From contig JBFKFZ010000001.1 of the NCBI GenBank assembly GCA_041633555.1, positions 86,412 to 150,411 on the forward strand: DNA of 64,000 bases. Direction: 5' to 3'. Below are positions 43,592 to 52,817 of this stretch, piece after piece. The stretch's first letter is position 1. Each line of letters begins with the position of its first letter. A program made the translations under genes and the position numbers. The notes under the pieces are model-generated. The model was not told where the DNA came from. It was given only the letters and a program-made list of their open reading frames with translations, and did no database searches. The stretch comes from JAHEAO01 sp041633555 (GTDB taxonomy: Bacteria > Pseudomonadota > Alphaproteobacteria > Rhodobacterales > Rhodobacteraceae).

Positions 43592-46500
43592 TCTGCTTTT
43601 CCCCCGTCTTGTCGTAGAAGACCGGATCGACGATCCGCACCTTGATCACATTGTCGCCGGCGCCGATGGTCGGAAACTCGATGATCTCGCCCATCCGGTC
43701 GGGGCCATGTTCGACCAGCCCCATCGCGATGCCGCGATCCAACGTCGGTGAGTAATAGCTCGACGTAACCCGCCCGATCGTGTTCCGCTGATCGTTTGCG
43801 TTCCGACCGGCCCCGACCGCGTAGGCGCCATCCGGCAGCACCGACCCGTTGACCGTCTCCAGCCCGACCAGCTTCCAGCGCTTCGGATCGGTCATGTGGC
43901 TGCGCTGTTGCGCACGCTTGCCCAGATAATCGTCCTTCTTCTTCGATATCGCCCAGTCGAGCCCCAGATCCTGCGGGATGACCGTGCCGTCGGTCTCATC
44001 ACCGATCATGATGAAGCCCTTCTCGGCGCGCAGGATGTGCAGGCATTCCGTGCCATAGGGCATCAGGCCAAATTCCTCACCCGCCGCGACCAGCGCGTCC
44101 CAGAAGGCGCGGCCCTGCCCGGCGGGAACCGCGATCTCGTAGGACAGTTCTCCCGAGAAAGAGATTCGGAACACCCGTGCATCGAACCCGCCGATCTTCC
44201 CGTCAGCCCATTGCATGAACGGCAGCGTTTCTTTCGACACGTCCATGCCGCCGAGTTTTTCCAGGAGCTTGCGGGCATTCGGGCCGACCACGGCGATCTG
44301 TGCGAACTGTTCGGTGACGTTGGCAGTGTAGACCTTCCAGTCCCACCATTCGCATTGCAACCAGTCTTCCATCCAGCCGTGAACACGGTCCGCACCGCCG
44401 GTCGTGGTGTGGCAGAGCCACGTATCGTCATCGAGACGCGCAACGACGCCGTCGTCGATTAGGAACCCGTTTTCCGAGCACATCAGCCCGTAGCGGCACT
44501 TTCCGACTGCCAAATTGCTCATCATGTTGGTGTAGAGCATTTCGAGAAACTTGCCTGCATCCGGCCCCTTGACAATGATCTTGCCGAGGGTGGAAGCGTC
44601 CAGTAATCCAAGGGCTTCGCGCGTGTTCTTCACCTCTCGGTGCACCGCCTCTTCGACGCTTTCGCCGTAGCGCTGGTAGCAATAGGGCCGCCGCCAGTGG
44701 CCGACCGGCTCGAAATAGGCGCCATTCTCTTCATGCCAGGCATGGATCGATGTCTTGCGCACCGGCTGAAACAGTTCACCCCGCGCCTCGCCACCAATCG
44801 AGCCCATCGAGATCGGTGTGTAGGGGGGGCGAAAGGTCGTGGTTCCGACCTGCGGGATCGCCGAGTTCAGCGCTTGAGAAAGCACCGCGAGCCCATTGAT
44901 ATTACTAAGTTTTCCCTGATCCGTAGCCATGCCGAGTGTGGTATAGCGCTTGGCATGTTCGACGCTCTCGAAACCCTCGCGGGCAGCCAGCTGCACGTCG
45001 GAGACTTTCACATCGTTCTGGTAATCGAGCCACATTTTCATGCGGTTCTCGATGCCGGCGCCCTGCGGCATGACCCAGACGGCGGCCATCGGTTGCTCTT
45101 CCTCGTCATTGGCCTTCGCAGCCGATCCGCCCTTGGCGCTGAAGCCCGCGGCCTTCGCGGCCGCATTGCCCGCGTCAAACGCGTCCTTCAGACAGGCTGC
45201 CAACGTCATGGCACCGGACGCTGTACCGGCAGCCTTCACGTAGCCCTCGCCCGACTGATTGGTTGGCGCCCGCTCCGGATCGGGTCGGAAATGGGCGTTT
45301 GCCTCGTCCCAGGTCAGCTTGCCGCCGCAGTGAGACCAGAGATGCACGACCGGTGACCAACCGCCGGACATCGCCACCGCGTCGCAGGTGATCTCTTCGA
45401 GCGTTGACCCCTCTCCGGCATAGGCGCAGATGCTGACGCCGGTGACCTTCTTGCCGCCCTTGACCTTGGCGATGGCCTTGCCAGGTTCGATGCGGATTCC
45501 GAGTTCGCGGGCGCGGACCGCGAGCGGGCCGGTAACCTCGGCGCGCGCGTCGAGGATCACCGGCACTTCCAAACCCGCTTCCTTCAGCGCAATCGCCGTT
45601 CGGTAGGCGTCGTCATTGTTGGTCACGACAACGGTACGGTCGCCTGACGAAACGCCGAAATTCGCGACATAGTCGCGCACGGCAGAGGCGAGCATGACAC
45701 CGGGAATATCGTTTCCGGCAAAGGAAAGCGGGCGCTCGATGGCGCCGGTCGCGGTAACGATCTGGCGCGCCCTGATCCGCCACAACCGGTGGCGTGGCCG
45801 TCCGTCGTTGGGCGTATGATCGGCGACGCGCTCATAGGCCAAGGCGTAGCCGTGGTCATAGACCCCGGCCCCCATGCAACGCAGTCTCAGATGAACATTT
45901 TCCATCTTTTTAAGCGCCTGAACGGTCTTCTTGATCCAGTCTTCGACTGGCTGTCCGTCGATCTCGGCCCCGTCCACGGGCGCCCGGCCACCCCAGTGCG
46001 CGGTCTGCTCTACCAGCAGGACGCGCGCGCCGCTCGCACCGCCAGCCAGCGCCGCCTGCAAACCGGCGATGCCGCCACCGACGATCAGGATTTCGACATG
46101 GGCATGGAAATGCTCGTAGCGGTCGAGATCGCGGTCCCGCGGGGCTTTGCCGAGCCCGGCCGAACGGCGGATGATCGGCTCGAAAAAGTGCTTCCAGGCA
46201 GGGCGCGGTGCCATGAATGTCTTGTAGTAGAAACCAGCGGGCAGCAGCCGCGCGGCATAGTTGTTCAGGATGCCGACATCGAATTCGAGGCTCGGCCAGT
46301 GGTTCTGCGACGTCGCCGCAAGTCCTTGAAACAGCTCTGTTGTCGTCGCCCGCTGGTTGGGCTCGAAACGGCCGCCCTTACCGAGATTGACCAACGCATT
46401 CGGCTCTTCCGCGCCGCTGGCGACGATGCCGCGGGGTCGGTGATACTTGAAGGAGCGGCCCACGAGGGTCTGACCATTGGCCAGAAGCGCCGAGGCGAGC

Positions 46501-46601
46501 GTATCGCCCTTGTACCCGGTCAGTCGTTTGCCGTTGAAAGTAAACTCGACGGCGCGGGTGCGGTCCAGCAGGCGGCCGCCAGTTGCCAGACGTGTGCTCA
46601 T
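43584..46601 (-). CDS. soxA: Sarcosine oxidase alpha subunit
   Basis: Largest TSOX subunit, 1005 residues, oxidising sarcosine to glycine with transfer of the methyl carbon to tetrahydrofolate. N-terminal 2Fe-2S-ferredoxin-like region (LTGYKGDTLASALLANG), an NAD-binding fold (IVGGGIAGLQAALAGG), and a C-terminal aminomethyltransferase (GcvT) half (about 600-1000, with FDARVFRISFSGELSYEI). Length fits. Start ATG at 46601 overlaps the soxD stop by 4 bp. Confidence 0.95.
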   Translation of the reverse strand: MSTRLATGGRLLDRTRAVEFTFNGKRLTGYKGDTLASALLANGQTLVGRSFKYHRPRGIVASGAEEPNALVNLGKGGRFEPNQRATTTELFQGLAATSQNHWPSLEFDVGILNNYAARLLPAGFYYKTFMAPRPAWKHFFEPIIRRSAGLGKAPRDRDLDRYEHFHAHVEILIVGGGIAGLQAALAGGASGARVLLVEQTAHWGGRAPVDGAEIDGQPVEDWIKKTVQALKKMENVHLRLRCMGAGVYDHGYALAYERVADHTPNDGRPRHRLWRIRARQIVTATGAIERPLSFAGNDIPGVMLASAVRDYVANFGVSSGDRTVVVTNNDDAYRTAIALKEAGLEVPVILDARAEVTGPLAVRARELGIRIEPGKAIAKVKGGKKVTGVSICAYAGEGSTLEEITCDAVAMSGGWSPVVHLWSHCGGKLTWDEANAHFRPDPERAPTNQSGEGYVKAAGTASGAMTLAACLKDAFDAGNAAAKAAGFSAKGGSAAKANDEEEQPMAAVWVMPQGAGIENRMKMWLDYQNDVKVSDVQLAAREGFESVEHAKRYTTLGMATDQGKLSNINGLAVLSQALNSAIPQVGTTTFRPPYTPISMGSIGGEARGELFQPVRKTSIHAWHEENGAYFEPVGHWRRPYCYQRYGESVEEAVHREVKNTREALGLLDASTLGKIIVKGPDAGKFLEMLYTNMMSNLAVGKCRYGLMCSENGFLIDDGVVARLDDDTWLCHTTTGGADRVHGWMEDWLQCEWWDWKVYTANVTEQFAQIAVVGPNARKLLEKLGGMDVSKETLPFMQWADGKIGGFDARVFRISFSGELSYEIAVPAGQGRAFWDALVAAGEEFGLMPYGTECLHILRAEKGFIMIGDETDGTVIPQDLGLDWAISKKKDDYLGKRAQQRSHMTDPKRWKLVGLETVNGSVLPDGAYAVGAGRNANDQRNTIGRVTSSYYSPTLDRGIAMGLVEHGPDRMGEIIEFPTIGAGDNVIKVRIVDPVFYDKTGEKQNV

Positions 46602-46921
46602 GACCAGCCCTTCCAGTCCCGACGCTTCTTTTTGATCGCGTTTTCAATGACTTTCGGAGGTTTCTTCGACTGTGCGGGGTAGGTCCCGAACACCTCCAGC
46701 GTCATTGTGTCCCGTGCCGACAGAAACCACTTGCCGCAGCCATAGGCATGCCGCCAGCGTTCGAAATGCACGCCCTTGGGGTTGTCGCGCATGAAGAGAT
46801 AGGCCTCGAAATCAGCGTCTTCCGAGCCGACGGTCTCGCGTTTCAGATGCGCCTCGCCACCGGCGGCAAGCTCCGTCTCATCGGCGTCAATGCCGCAATA
46901 AGGGCAGTTGAGCAGCAGCAT
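46598..46921 (-). CDS. soxD: Sarcosine oxidase delta subunit
   Basis: 107-residue zinc subunit. NCPYCG near the N-terminus and the later HAYGC (with Cys at about residue 63) are the zinc ligands seen in TSOX delta. MTLEVFGTYPAQ follows. It overlaps soxA by 4 bp. Unusually, soxB is not next to it: about 1.4 kb with three small genes lies between. Confidence 0.93.
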   Translation of the reverse strand: MLLLNCPYCGIDADETELAAGGEAHLKRETVGSEDADFEAYLFMRDNPKGVHFERWRHAYGCGKWFLSARDTMTLEVFGTYPAQSKKPPKVIENAIKKKRRDWKGWS

Positions 46922-47006
46922 TAGGTATCCCCCCCTTCATACATACGTTGCGTCAAATCCTGACCCGGATAATCGGGGTGTCTCGCAGAACAACCGAAGT
47001 TTCGTT

Positions 47007-47450
47007 TCATGATGTCGCCCAGTTCAGGAAGGCATCGCCGAAACCCCATTGCAGGGTGGCGATGGTGAGCAGGAAGATATTGCGGGAGTTGATCCGCTCG
47101 GCCCGGTCGCGAAGCCTCTGGAATTGCACCTCTTCTTCCAGGTAATCGGTCAGGAAACCGGTCGCGGGCATGTCACGGGGTTCGATGCCCTCGCGCATCA
47201 CCTCCAGTTCCAGACCGTACTCATGCAGGATGCGCTCGACGGTTTTCTGGCGGCGCAGTTCGACCTGCAGCAGGCGGTCGGTGAAGAACAGGATCGCCGC
47301 CGCGACTCCCAGCGAACCGAACCGCTGAAACAGGATGTGGTCGCTGGTCAGGATGCTGTAGATCGTGCCAAGCAGGTAGATCGCCACCCCCACGACCGCC
47401 ACAATGCGTGAGAGGCGATCGGGCAAGTGATTGATGAGGCCCGCCATCAC
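47007..47450 (-). CDS. Unknown membrane protein with C-terminal WGFGD motif (paralogue 1)
   Basis: 147 residues. Two N-terminal membrane segments (IVAVVGVAIYLLGTIYSIL and SLGVAAAILFFTD) are followed by a charged helical part (about 60-120) and a third C-terminal hydrophobic segment, NIFLLTIATLQWGFGDAF. The gene at 47814 has the same layout and motif. It lies between soxB and soxD in the same direction, so it should be co-transcribed. I do not recognise the family; a link to sarcosine use is only positional. Confidence 0.7.
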   Translation of the reverse strand: MMAGLINHLPDRLSRIVAVVGVAIYLLGTIYSILTSDHILFQRFGSLGVAAAILFFTDRLLQVELRRQKTVERILHEYGLELEVMREGIEPRDMPATGFLTDYLEEEVQFQRLRDRAERINSRNIFLLTIATLQWGFGDAFLNWATS

Positions 47451-47498
47451 GATACCTCCGAGATCCGGAGGACATCGAGCGCGGCGGCGGGGGTCGAA

Positions 47499-47681
47499 TC
47501 AGTTGGCGGCCGGTTCAGCCGTTCCGTCAGCCGCCGGGTCAGCCGTCCCATCCGCGGGGGCGTCAACCGCAGGCTCGATGGCCGCAGCGCCATCATCGCC
47601 GCCCGAACCGGAATAGGCCCATACCCCGATAATGACAAGCAGGACGATACCGATGATGACGATCCAGTTCGTTTTCGACAT
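47499..47681 (-). CDS. Small single-span membrane protein, 60 residues
   Basis: From the ATG at 47681 with a GGAGG site 7 bases upstream. One membrane segment (WIVIIGIVLLVIIGVWAY) then a flexible acidic tail with a repeat (DGTADPAA, DGTAEPAA). No enzyme motif. It sits between the two WGFGD-protein genes and probably belongs with them. Confidence 0.6.
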   Translation of the reverse strand: MSKTNWIVIIGIVLLVIIGVWAYSGSGGDDGAAAIEPAVDAPADGTADPAADGTAEPAAN

Positions 47682-47813
47682 TCTAAAACCTCCGAATTGG
47701 CGTAGCGGCAATCTACGCCCAATCCGCAACCGGCCTCGACGGAATTCAATGCCCCCCCCGCCGGCCGGCCAATTTTGGCCGATCCCTTGAGGCCTGTCGG
47801 CGGATGATGCGGA

Positions 47814-48206
47814 TCAGACAACAAGATCACCGAACCCCCAGACCAGCGTACCAAAACAGACAAGGCCGATTTCGGTATAGATCATGCGCCCGACCTGCTG
47901 CAGCCGAGTGTCGCGGAAATTGGCGAGGATCTCGGCCAAACGAGTGAAGGCCTCGGGCGAGGCCTCACCGCCTTCGCCGGCAGCATCGAGATAGGCGGCT
48001 TCGAGCTTTTCCACCCGCGCCTCGGTCCGCGCGATGGCGCGTTCGCCGAGATAGATCTCGCGCCCCGCCGCCGCGGCGCCCAAGGCGACGATCACGGCGC
48101 CCGACCGGGCAAAGGCGTCATGGCCAATGCGCAGGTCGAGCAGGTAGCCCGTAAAGGCAATGGCAAGAGCCGCAATTGCAAGGAGGATTGGCGAGCGGGT
48201 CGTCAT
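47814..48206 (-). CDS. Unknown membrane protein with C-terminal WGFGD motif (paralogue 2)
   Basis: 130 residues. Two N-terminal segments (ILLAIAALAIAFTGYLL and GAVIVALGAAAAG) precede a helical part (ERAIARTEARVEKLEAAYLD, likely coiled coil), and the C-terminal segment ends LVCFGTLVWGFGDLVV. The layout and the WGFGD ending match the 147-residue protein at 47007, with little other identity. Function unknown. Confidence 0.68.
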   Translation of the reverse strand: MTTRSPILLAIAALAIAFTGYLLDLRIGHDAFARSGAVIVALGAAAAGREIYLGERAIARTEARVEKLEAAYLDAAGEGGEASPEAFTRLAEILANFRDTRLQQVGRMIYTEIGLVCFGTLVWGFGDLVV

Positions 48207-48363
48207 CTGGCAGCCGTCTTGGCGAGGGGTCTGCCGGTCAATCGGAAGACAGCGCCCAGACCCAGAAGGGATGCAATCCGACCGCCGTTATTCTGCGCAC
48301 CCACCTCTGGCGAGACGGCGGCGAGTCGGGCGTTTCCGCCGCAGCGATCTGCCAACCTCTGCC

Positions 48364-49611
48364 TCAATGCGCCACCCCTGCCGCAACGCTTTCATCAATG
48401 AACCGGCCTTCGCGAAACCGGTTGAGGCCGAAGGCCGCAGCCAACGGACCGGGTTCACCATTGGCCACGAGTTCCGCCATCGCCCAGCCTGACCCAGGGA
48501 TCGACTTGAAACCGCCCGTGCCCCAGCCGCAGTTGACGAAACAGTTGCCGAGGGGCGTTTTCGACAGGATCGGCGAGCGGTCGCCGGTGATGTCGACTAT
48601 GCCGCCCCATTGCCGCAGCATCTTCAGGCGGCTGATCATCGGGAAGGTCTCGATCAGGGCGCGGACGGTTTCCTCTATATGGTGGAACGAGCCGCGCTGA
48701 GTGTAGTTGTTGTAGCCGTCAGTGCCGCCGCCAATCACCATCTCGCCCTTGTCGGACTGGCTCATGTAACCATGCACGGTATTGGCCATGACGACCACGT
48801 CCATGCAGGGCTTGATCGGTTCCGAGACCAGAGCCTGAAGGGCGACACTCTCGATTGGCAACCGAAAGCCCGCCATCTCGGCGACATGACCGGAATGGCC
48901 GGCGACGACGATCGAGAGCTTCTTGCAGCCGATGAAGCCGCAATTGGTTTCGACGCCAGTGACATTGCCACCCTCTGACCGGACGCCTGTCACCTCGCAT
49001 TTCTGCAGGATGTCCATGCCCATGTCGGAACAGGCCCGGGCATAGCCCCAGGCCACCGCATCATGTCGCGCAGTGCCGCCGCGCGCCTGGTAGAGACCGC
49101 CAAGCACTGGATAGCGCGGGCCCTTGATGTCGATGATCGGCACCAACTGCTTGACCCGTTCCGGCCCGATGAACTCTGTCTTCACGCCCTGCAGCGCATT
49201 GGCATAGGCGGTGCGCTGGTAGCCGCGGACCTCGTGGTGGGTCTGGGCCAGCATGATCAGGCCGCGGGGCGAGAACATGACGTTGTAATTCAGGTCCTGA
49301 CTGAGCGTCTCGTAAAGCGCGCGGGCTTTTTCGTAGATCGCCGCCGACGGGTCCTGCAGGTAGTTCGAGCGGATGATCGTGGTGTTGCGGCCGGTATTTC
49401 CGCCGCCAAGCCAGCCTTTCTCGATCACCGCGACGTTCTTTACCCCGTGATTCTTGCCGAGGTAATAGGCGGTGGCGAGCCCGTGGCCGCCAGCCCCGAC
49501 GATGATCACGTCATAGTGTCTTTTTGGTTCGGGGGACCGCCAAGCGCGTTCCCAGCCCTGATGATATCGGGCGGCCTCGCGGGCAATGGCAAAGGCGGAA
49601 TAGCGTCTCAT
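48364..49611 (-). CDS. soxB: Sarcosine oxidase beta subunit
   Basis: FAD/FMN subunit where sarcosine is oxidised, 415 residues. Rossmann motif IIVGAGGHGLATAYYL, then GGGNTGRNTTIIRSNYL. His183 in GTARHDAVAWG lies at the spot that carries covalent FMN in characterised TSOX. GGGGGA precedes the ATG. It is the first gene of the sox set and is followed by the three small membrane genes. C-terminal stretch NCGWGTGGFKSIPGSGW is typical. Confidence 0.95.
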   Translation of the reverse strand: MRRYSAFAIAREAARYHQGWERAWRSPEPKRHYDVIIVGAGGHGLATAYYLGKNHGVKNVAVIEKGWLGGGNTGRNTTIIRSNYLQDPSAAIYEKARALYETLSQDLNYNVMFSPRGLIMLAQTHHEVRGYQRTAYANALQGVKTEFIGPERVKQLVPIIDIKGPRYPVLGGLYQARGGTARHDAVAWGYARACSDMGMDILQKCEVTGVRSEGGNVTGVETNCGFIGCKKLSIVVAGHSGHVAEMAGFRLPIESVALQALVSEPIKPCMDVVVMANTVHGYMSQSDKGEMVIGGGTDGYNNYTQRGSFHHIEETVRALIETFPMISRLKMLRQWGGIVDITGDRSPILSKTPLGNCFVNCGWGTGGFKSIPGSGWAMAELVANGEPGPLAAAFGLNRFREGRFIDESVAAGVAH

Positions 49612-49797
49612 AGCGTCGAATCCCCCATATGCGGCAGGCAGGCCGCGTGGGGATACATGGAACGAAGGGCCGCCAATGCCAAGGCTCTCAGCGGCATTTA
49701 TGTGGGAGAATCCGACATGGCGGCAGCGTGAAGGGTCGTGGCGGGGGCTTTTGTGTGGCGCTGGCAGCGGCTACATGGGGGTCAAAGAGGAGTACGC

Positions 49798-51009
49798 ATG
49801 TCATTCTGGATCGTCAGCATCGTGATCGCCGGCCTGGTGGCTGCATCGCTGGCCATGGCCATGCTGCGCACGCGTGGGCGGGCGACGGGAGTGGCCCAAA
49901 ATGTGCAGGTCTACAAGGACCAGTTGGCCGAGGTGGAACGGGATCTGGCGCGTGGGGTGATCGGCGCGGACGAGGCCGAACGTTCACGGATCGAGGTCTC
50001 ACGGCGCCTGCTCGAGGCAGATCGCGCGGCCCGGTCCGGGATTGGCGATAGCGGCGGGCGCGGCAGCCCGGTTCTTGCATGGGGCCTGGGGCTGGCGGTT
50101 CTTGGCAGCGCCTACCTGCTTTATGGCCAGCTGGGCCAGCCCGGCTACCGCGACCTGCCGCTCAGCGCCCGGATCGAGGCGGCGGACGCGTTCCGCGCCG
50201 GCAGGATCGGGCAGGATGCCGCCGAGGCCGAGATCGGAGCGGTGCAGATCGACCCGAATGCCGATCCGGCATATCTGGAACGGATGGTGGAACTGCGCGA
50301 GGTACTGCGTGAGCGGCCCGACGACCTTGTCGGACACGAGCTATTGGCGCGCAATGAGGCGGCTCTGGGCGATTTCGCGGCCGCGAGGAAGGCGCTGGCA
50401 CGGGTTATCGAGCTGAAAGGTGAGGCGGCGACCGCCGAGGACCATGCCAACCATGCCTATCTGCAGATCGTGGCAGCGGGGGGCTATGTCTCGCCCGAGG
50501 CCGAGGCTGCCCTGACATCGGCGCTGCAACAGGATCCCGCAAACCGGCTGGCGCGGTATTATTCCGGCGTAATGTTCGCGCAGGCCGACCGCCCGGACCT
50601 GGCATTCGGGCTCTGGCAGTCCTTGCTCGAGGATGAAGTACCGGGCGATCCCTTCGCCGCTGCTGTCCGGCGCGAAATTGGCCAAATCGCGGCGGCGGCC
50701 GGGGTGCGCTACAGCCTGCCCGAGGCGCCGCGTGGCCCCACCGCCGGCGATTTCGCGGCGGCCAGCGAGATGAGCGCCGAGGAGCGCGCCGGGATGATCC
50801 GTGGCATGGTCGAGGGGCTCTCGGACAGGTTGGCCAGCGAAGGCGGGCCACCCGAGGACTGGGCGCGGCTGATCACCGCTTTGGGCGTTCTGGGCGAGAC
50901 CGAGCGCGCCCGGGCAATCTGGAACGAGGCGCAGCAGGTATTTGCCGGTCGGCCCGAGGCACTGGCCGCCGTCAATGCCGCCGCCGACCGTGCCGGAGTT
51001 GGGGAATGA
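49798..51009 (+). CDS. ccmI: Cytochrome c biogenesis protein CcmI
   Basis: Heme-lyase partner that holds apocytochrome c, 403 residues. The start at 49798 has AGAGGAG upstream. One N-terminal membrane segment, then a heptad-rich cytoplasmic loop (NVQVYKDQLAEVERDLARGV), a second membrane segment (about 90-110, LAWGLGLAVLGSAYLLYG), and a periplasmic TPR domain. The TPR part has LLARNEAALGDFAAARKALA and similar units. It overlaps ruvX by 4 bp. Confidence 0.93.
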   Translation: MSFWIVSIVIAGLVAASLAMAMLRTRGRATGVAQNVQVYKDQLAEVERDLARGVIGADEAERSRIEVSRRLLEADRAARSGIGDSGGRGSPVLAWGLGLAVLGSAYLLYGQLGQPGYRDLPLSARIEAADAFRAGRIGQDAAEAEIGAVQIDPNADPAYLERMVELREVLRERPDDLVGHELLARNEAALGDFAAARKALARVIELKGEAATAEDHANHAYLQIVAAGGYVSPEAEAALTSALQQDPANRLARYYSGVMFAQADRPDLAFGLWQSLLEDEVPGDPFAAAVRREIGQIAAAAGVRYSLPEAPRGPTAGDFAAASEMSAEERAGMIRGMVEGLSDRLASEGGPPEDWARLITALGVLGETERARAIWNEAQQVFAGRPEALAAVNAAADRAGVGE

Positions 51010-51482
51010 TCCACGAGGATATCGCCAGCTTCGCGGCCACCCTTCCCCGCGCCCGCGCGATCGCGGGGCTTGATCTCGGCGACAAGACGATCGGCGTCGC
51101 GGTCTCGGATGCGTTCTTGTCAGTTGCGACGCCGCTGGAAACCGTCCGGCGGACGAAATTCAATGCCGATGCGGCACACATCCTTGCCATCGCGAAAGAG
51201 CGCGATCTGGCCGGGCTGGTGCTGGGCCTGCCCTTCAACATGGATGGCAGCGAGGGGCCGCGCTGCCAGTCGACCCGTGCTTTCGCGCGCAATCTGGCAC
51301 GGCTCACCGACCTGCCGATCGGCTATTGGGACGAGCGCCTGTCCACTGTTGCCGCCGAGCGGGCTCTGTTAGCGGCGGATACGTCCAGAAAACGTCGCAG
51401 TCAGGTCATAGATCATGTGGCCGCCGGGTTTATCCTGCAGGGAGTACTGGACCGCCTGGGGCATTTGAGGGGTCGGGAGTGA
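51006..51482 (+). CDS. ruvX: Putative pre-16S rRNA nuclease / Holliday junction resolvase RuvX (YqgF)
   Basis: 158-residue RNase H-fold nuclease. AGLDLGDKTIGVAVSD carries the first catalytic Asp, LPFNMDGSEGPR the family loop and DERLSTVAA another catalytic Asp region. Its ATG overlaps the ccmI stop, and its stop overlaps the DUF1289 GTG start. YqgF members process 16S rRNA ends. Confidence 0.93.
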   Translation: MIHEDIASFAATLPRARAIAGLDLGDKTIGVAVSDAFLSVATPLETVRRTKFNADAAHILAIAKERDLAGLVLGLPFNMDGSEGPRCQSTRAFARNLARLTDLPIGYWDERLSTVAAERALLAADTSRKRRSQVIDHVAAGFILQGVLDRLGHLRGRE

Positions 51483-51709
51483 AGGACGAGATCTGGAAAC
51501 GCGCCGAGATGGAGAGCCCCTGCGTCAAGGTCTGCGTGGTGCATCCCGCCGAGCGGATCTGCGTCGGCTGCCTGCGCTCCATAGACGAGATCGCCCGCTG
51601 GTCCCGGATGAGCCTTGAAGAACGCCGGGACGTGATGATCGACCTGCCCGCCCGCGCCCCACGACTGCGCCGACGCAAGGGCGGACGCGCTGGCCGCAGG
51701 GAAGAGTGA
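51479..51709 (+). CDS. DUF1289 small cysteine protein
   Basis: 76 residues from the GTG at 51479 that overlaps ruvX (GTGA). The core is ESPCVKVCVVHP, then RICVGCLRSIDEIARW: four Cys in the usual DUF1289 pattern (CxxVC...CxGC), probably a metal or Fe-S site. The tail is basic (RLRRRKGGRAGRRE). Function unknown; the ccmI-ruvX-DUF1289 overlap may reflect shared expression. Confidence 0.9.
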   Translation: MKDEIWKRAEMESPCVKVCVVHPAERICVGCLRSIDEIARWSRMSLEERRDVMIDLPARAPRLRRRKGGRAGRREE

Positions 51710-52025
51710 GGCGGTCCGGGCGGGCGGGCTGAAGGTCTTCAATCTAATTGCCGAAAAAGTATGATGCCGTAGCGATCTCTGATACGGGAGCCGGTCTGGC
51801 CGCTGTCCAGACGAAGCGAAACGAGGTCCCCGAGCCAGTCAGTTCTTTCCCTCGTTACAGGCATGCCGGCACAAGGCCAAACCATGGCGACGCAGGGTCG
51901 ACCTTGTCCCGAGGGCACGCGGCCCATTCCTCACCAAATGCGGGATCAGGCGTTCGCCAGCCGCCCGTCTCCGGTCAGTGGGATCTCTTGCGGGGACATG
52001 GCGTCAAGCCACGCGAAAGCGCGTC
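51710..52025. other. Gene-free stretch between DUF1289 and the RraA-like gene
   Basis: No reading frame with convincing codon use or family signs. A small hairpin (GTCTGG/CCAGAC, 51794-51812) is the only structure. It is the junction of the convergent ccmI set and the polyuronide locus. Confidence 0.55.
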
Positions 52026-52784
52026 CTATCCCTCTGTCGTAGTTGGTTTTCTACCGGATCGCCAGGCTTCGAAGCGCTCCTGCATGGCCGGGTCGGTCGG
52101 TGGATAGAGCCCGATCACGGGGACGCCGCGAAGAACCTCCTCCAGAACGAAATCCTCGTACTCCTCCATCGGTGCGGCCTCGCTCGCGATTTCGTCCGCG
52201 AGGTGGCGGGGAATGATCATGACGCCATCGCCGTCCCCGAGAACGATGTCGCCCGGATAGACGGCCGTACCACCACAGCCGATGGGAACGTCGATATCGA
52301 CGGCATGGTGCCGGGTCAGGTTGGTGGGCGCTGACGGCTTCACCGCGTAAACCGGGAGGCCAAGCGTCCCGGCGCCCTCCGCGTCCCGGATGCCGCCGTC
52401 GGTCACAACGCCCGCGCCGCCCCGCACCTTGAGACGCGTCAGAAGAATGGAACCGGCGGAGGCGGCCGAGGCGTCCTGTCGGCAGTCCATTACGAGCACC
52501 GAACCTTCCGGGCAGGTCTCAATCGCAACGCGTTGCGGATGGTCGGGTTCGCGGAAGGCCTCGATCGGGTCAGTGTCTTCGCGTGCGGGGATGTAGCGCA
52601 AGGTAAAGGCGGGACCAACCATGCGCGCACCGCCTTTGCCAAGCGCCGATACGCCCTGGACATAGCAGTTACGGTAGCCGCGCTTGAAAAGCAGCGTGGC
52701 CACGGTCGCGGTGCTGACAAGCGAAAGACGGTTTAGCGTTTCCGGGTGCAGCGGTACATCCTGCGCAGGTCGGGGGTTGGCCAT
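52026..52784 (-). CDS. RraA-like protein, candidate class II aldolase/decarboxylase of the uronate pathway
   Basis: 252 residues of the RraA / HMG aldolase fold. Core motif GAGVVTDGGIRDAEGA (with the Arg and Asp that hold pyruvate and metal in HMG aldolases) and VYAVKPSAPTN; the C-terminus adds about 60 residues (GDGDGVMIIPRHLADEI and after) compared with E. coli RraA. It is the last gene of the polyuronide unit. Members of this family split or decarboxylate oxo-acids rather than regulate RNase E. No other KDPG aldolase is in the locus, so it may do that job; this is inference. Confidence 0.8.
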   Translation of the reverse strand: MANPRPAQDVPLHPETLNRLSLVSTATVATLLFKRGYRNCYVQGVSALGKGGARMVGPAFTLRYIPAREDTDPIEAFREPDHPQRVAIETCPEGSVLVMDCRQDASAASAGSILLTRLKVRGGAGVVTDGGIRDAEGAGTLGLPVYAVKPSAPTNLTRHHAVDIDVPIGCGGTAVYPGDIVLGDGDGVMIIPRHLADEIASEAAPMEEYEDFVLEEVLRGVPVIGLYPPTDPAMQERFEAWRSGRKPTTTEG

Positions 52785-52817
52785 GTAGGGTCCTCTATTC
52801 TTTCTTTGCAGCAGGTC

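Noticed and set aside
49635..49720. Plus-strand stretch with GAACGAAGGG and GGCTCTCAG, reminiscent of a glycine riboswitch
   Set aside because: The conserved GCAA and the flanking stem are missing, and it points toward ccmI rather than soxB, which lies on the other strand. Probably chance.
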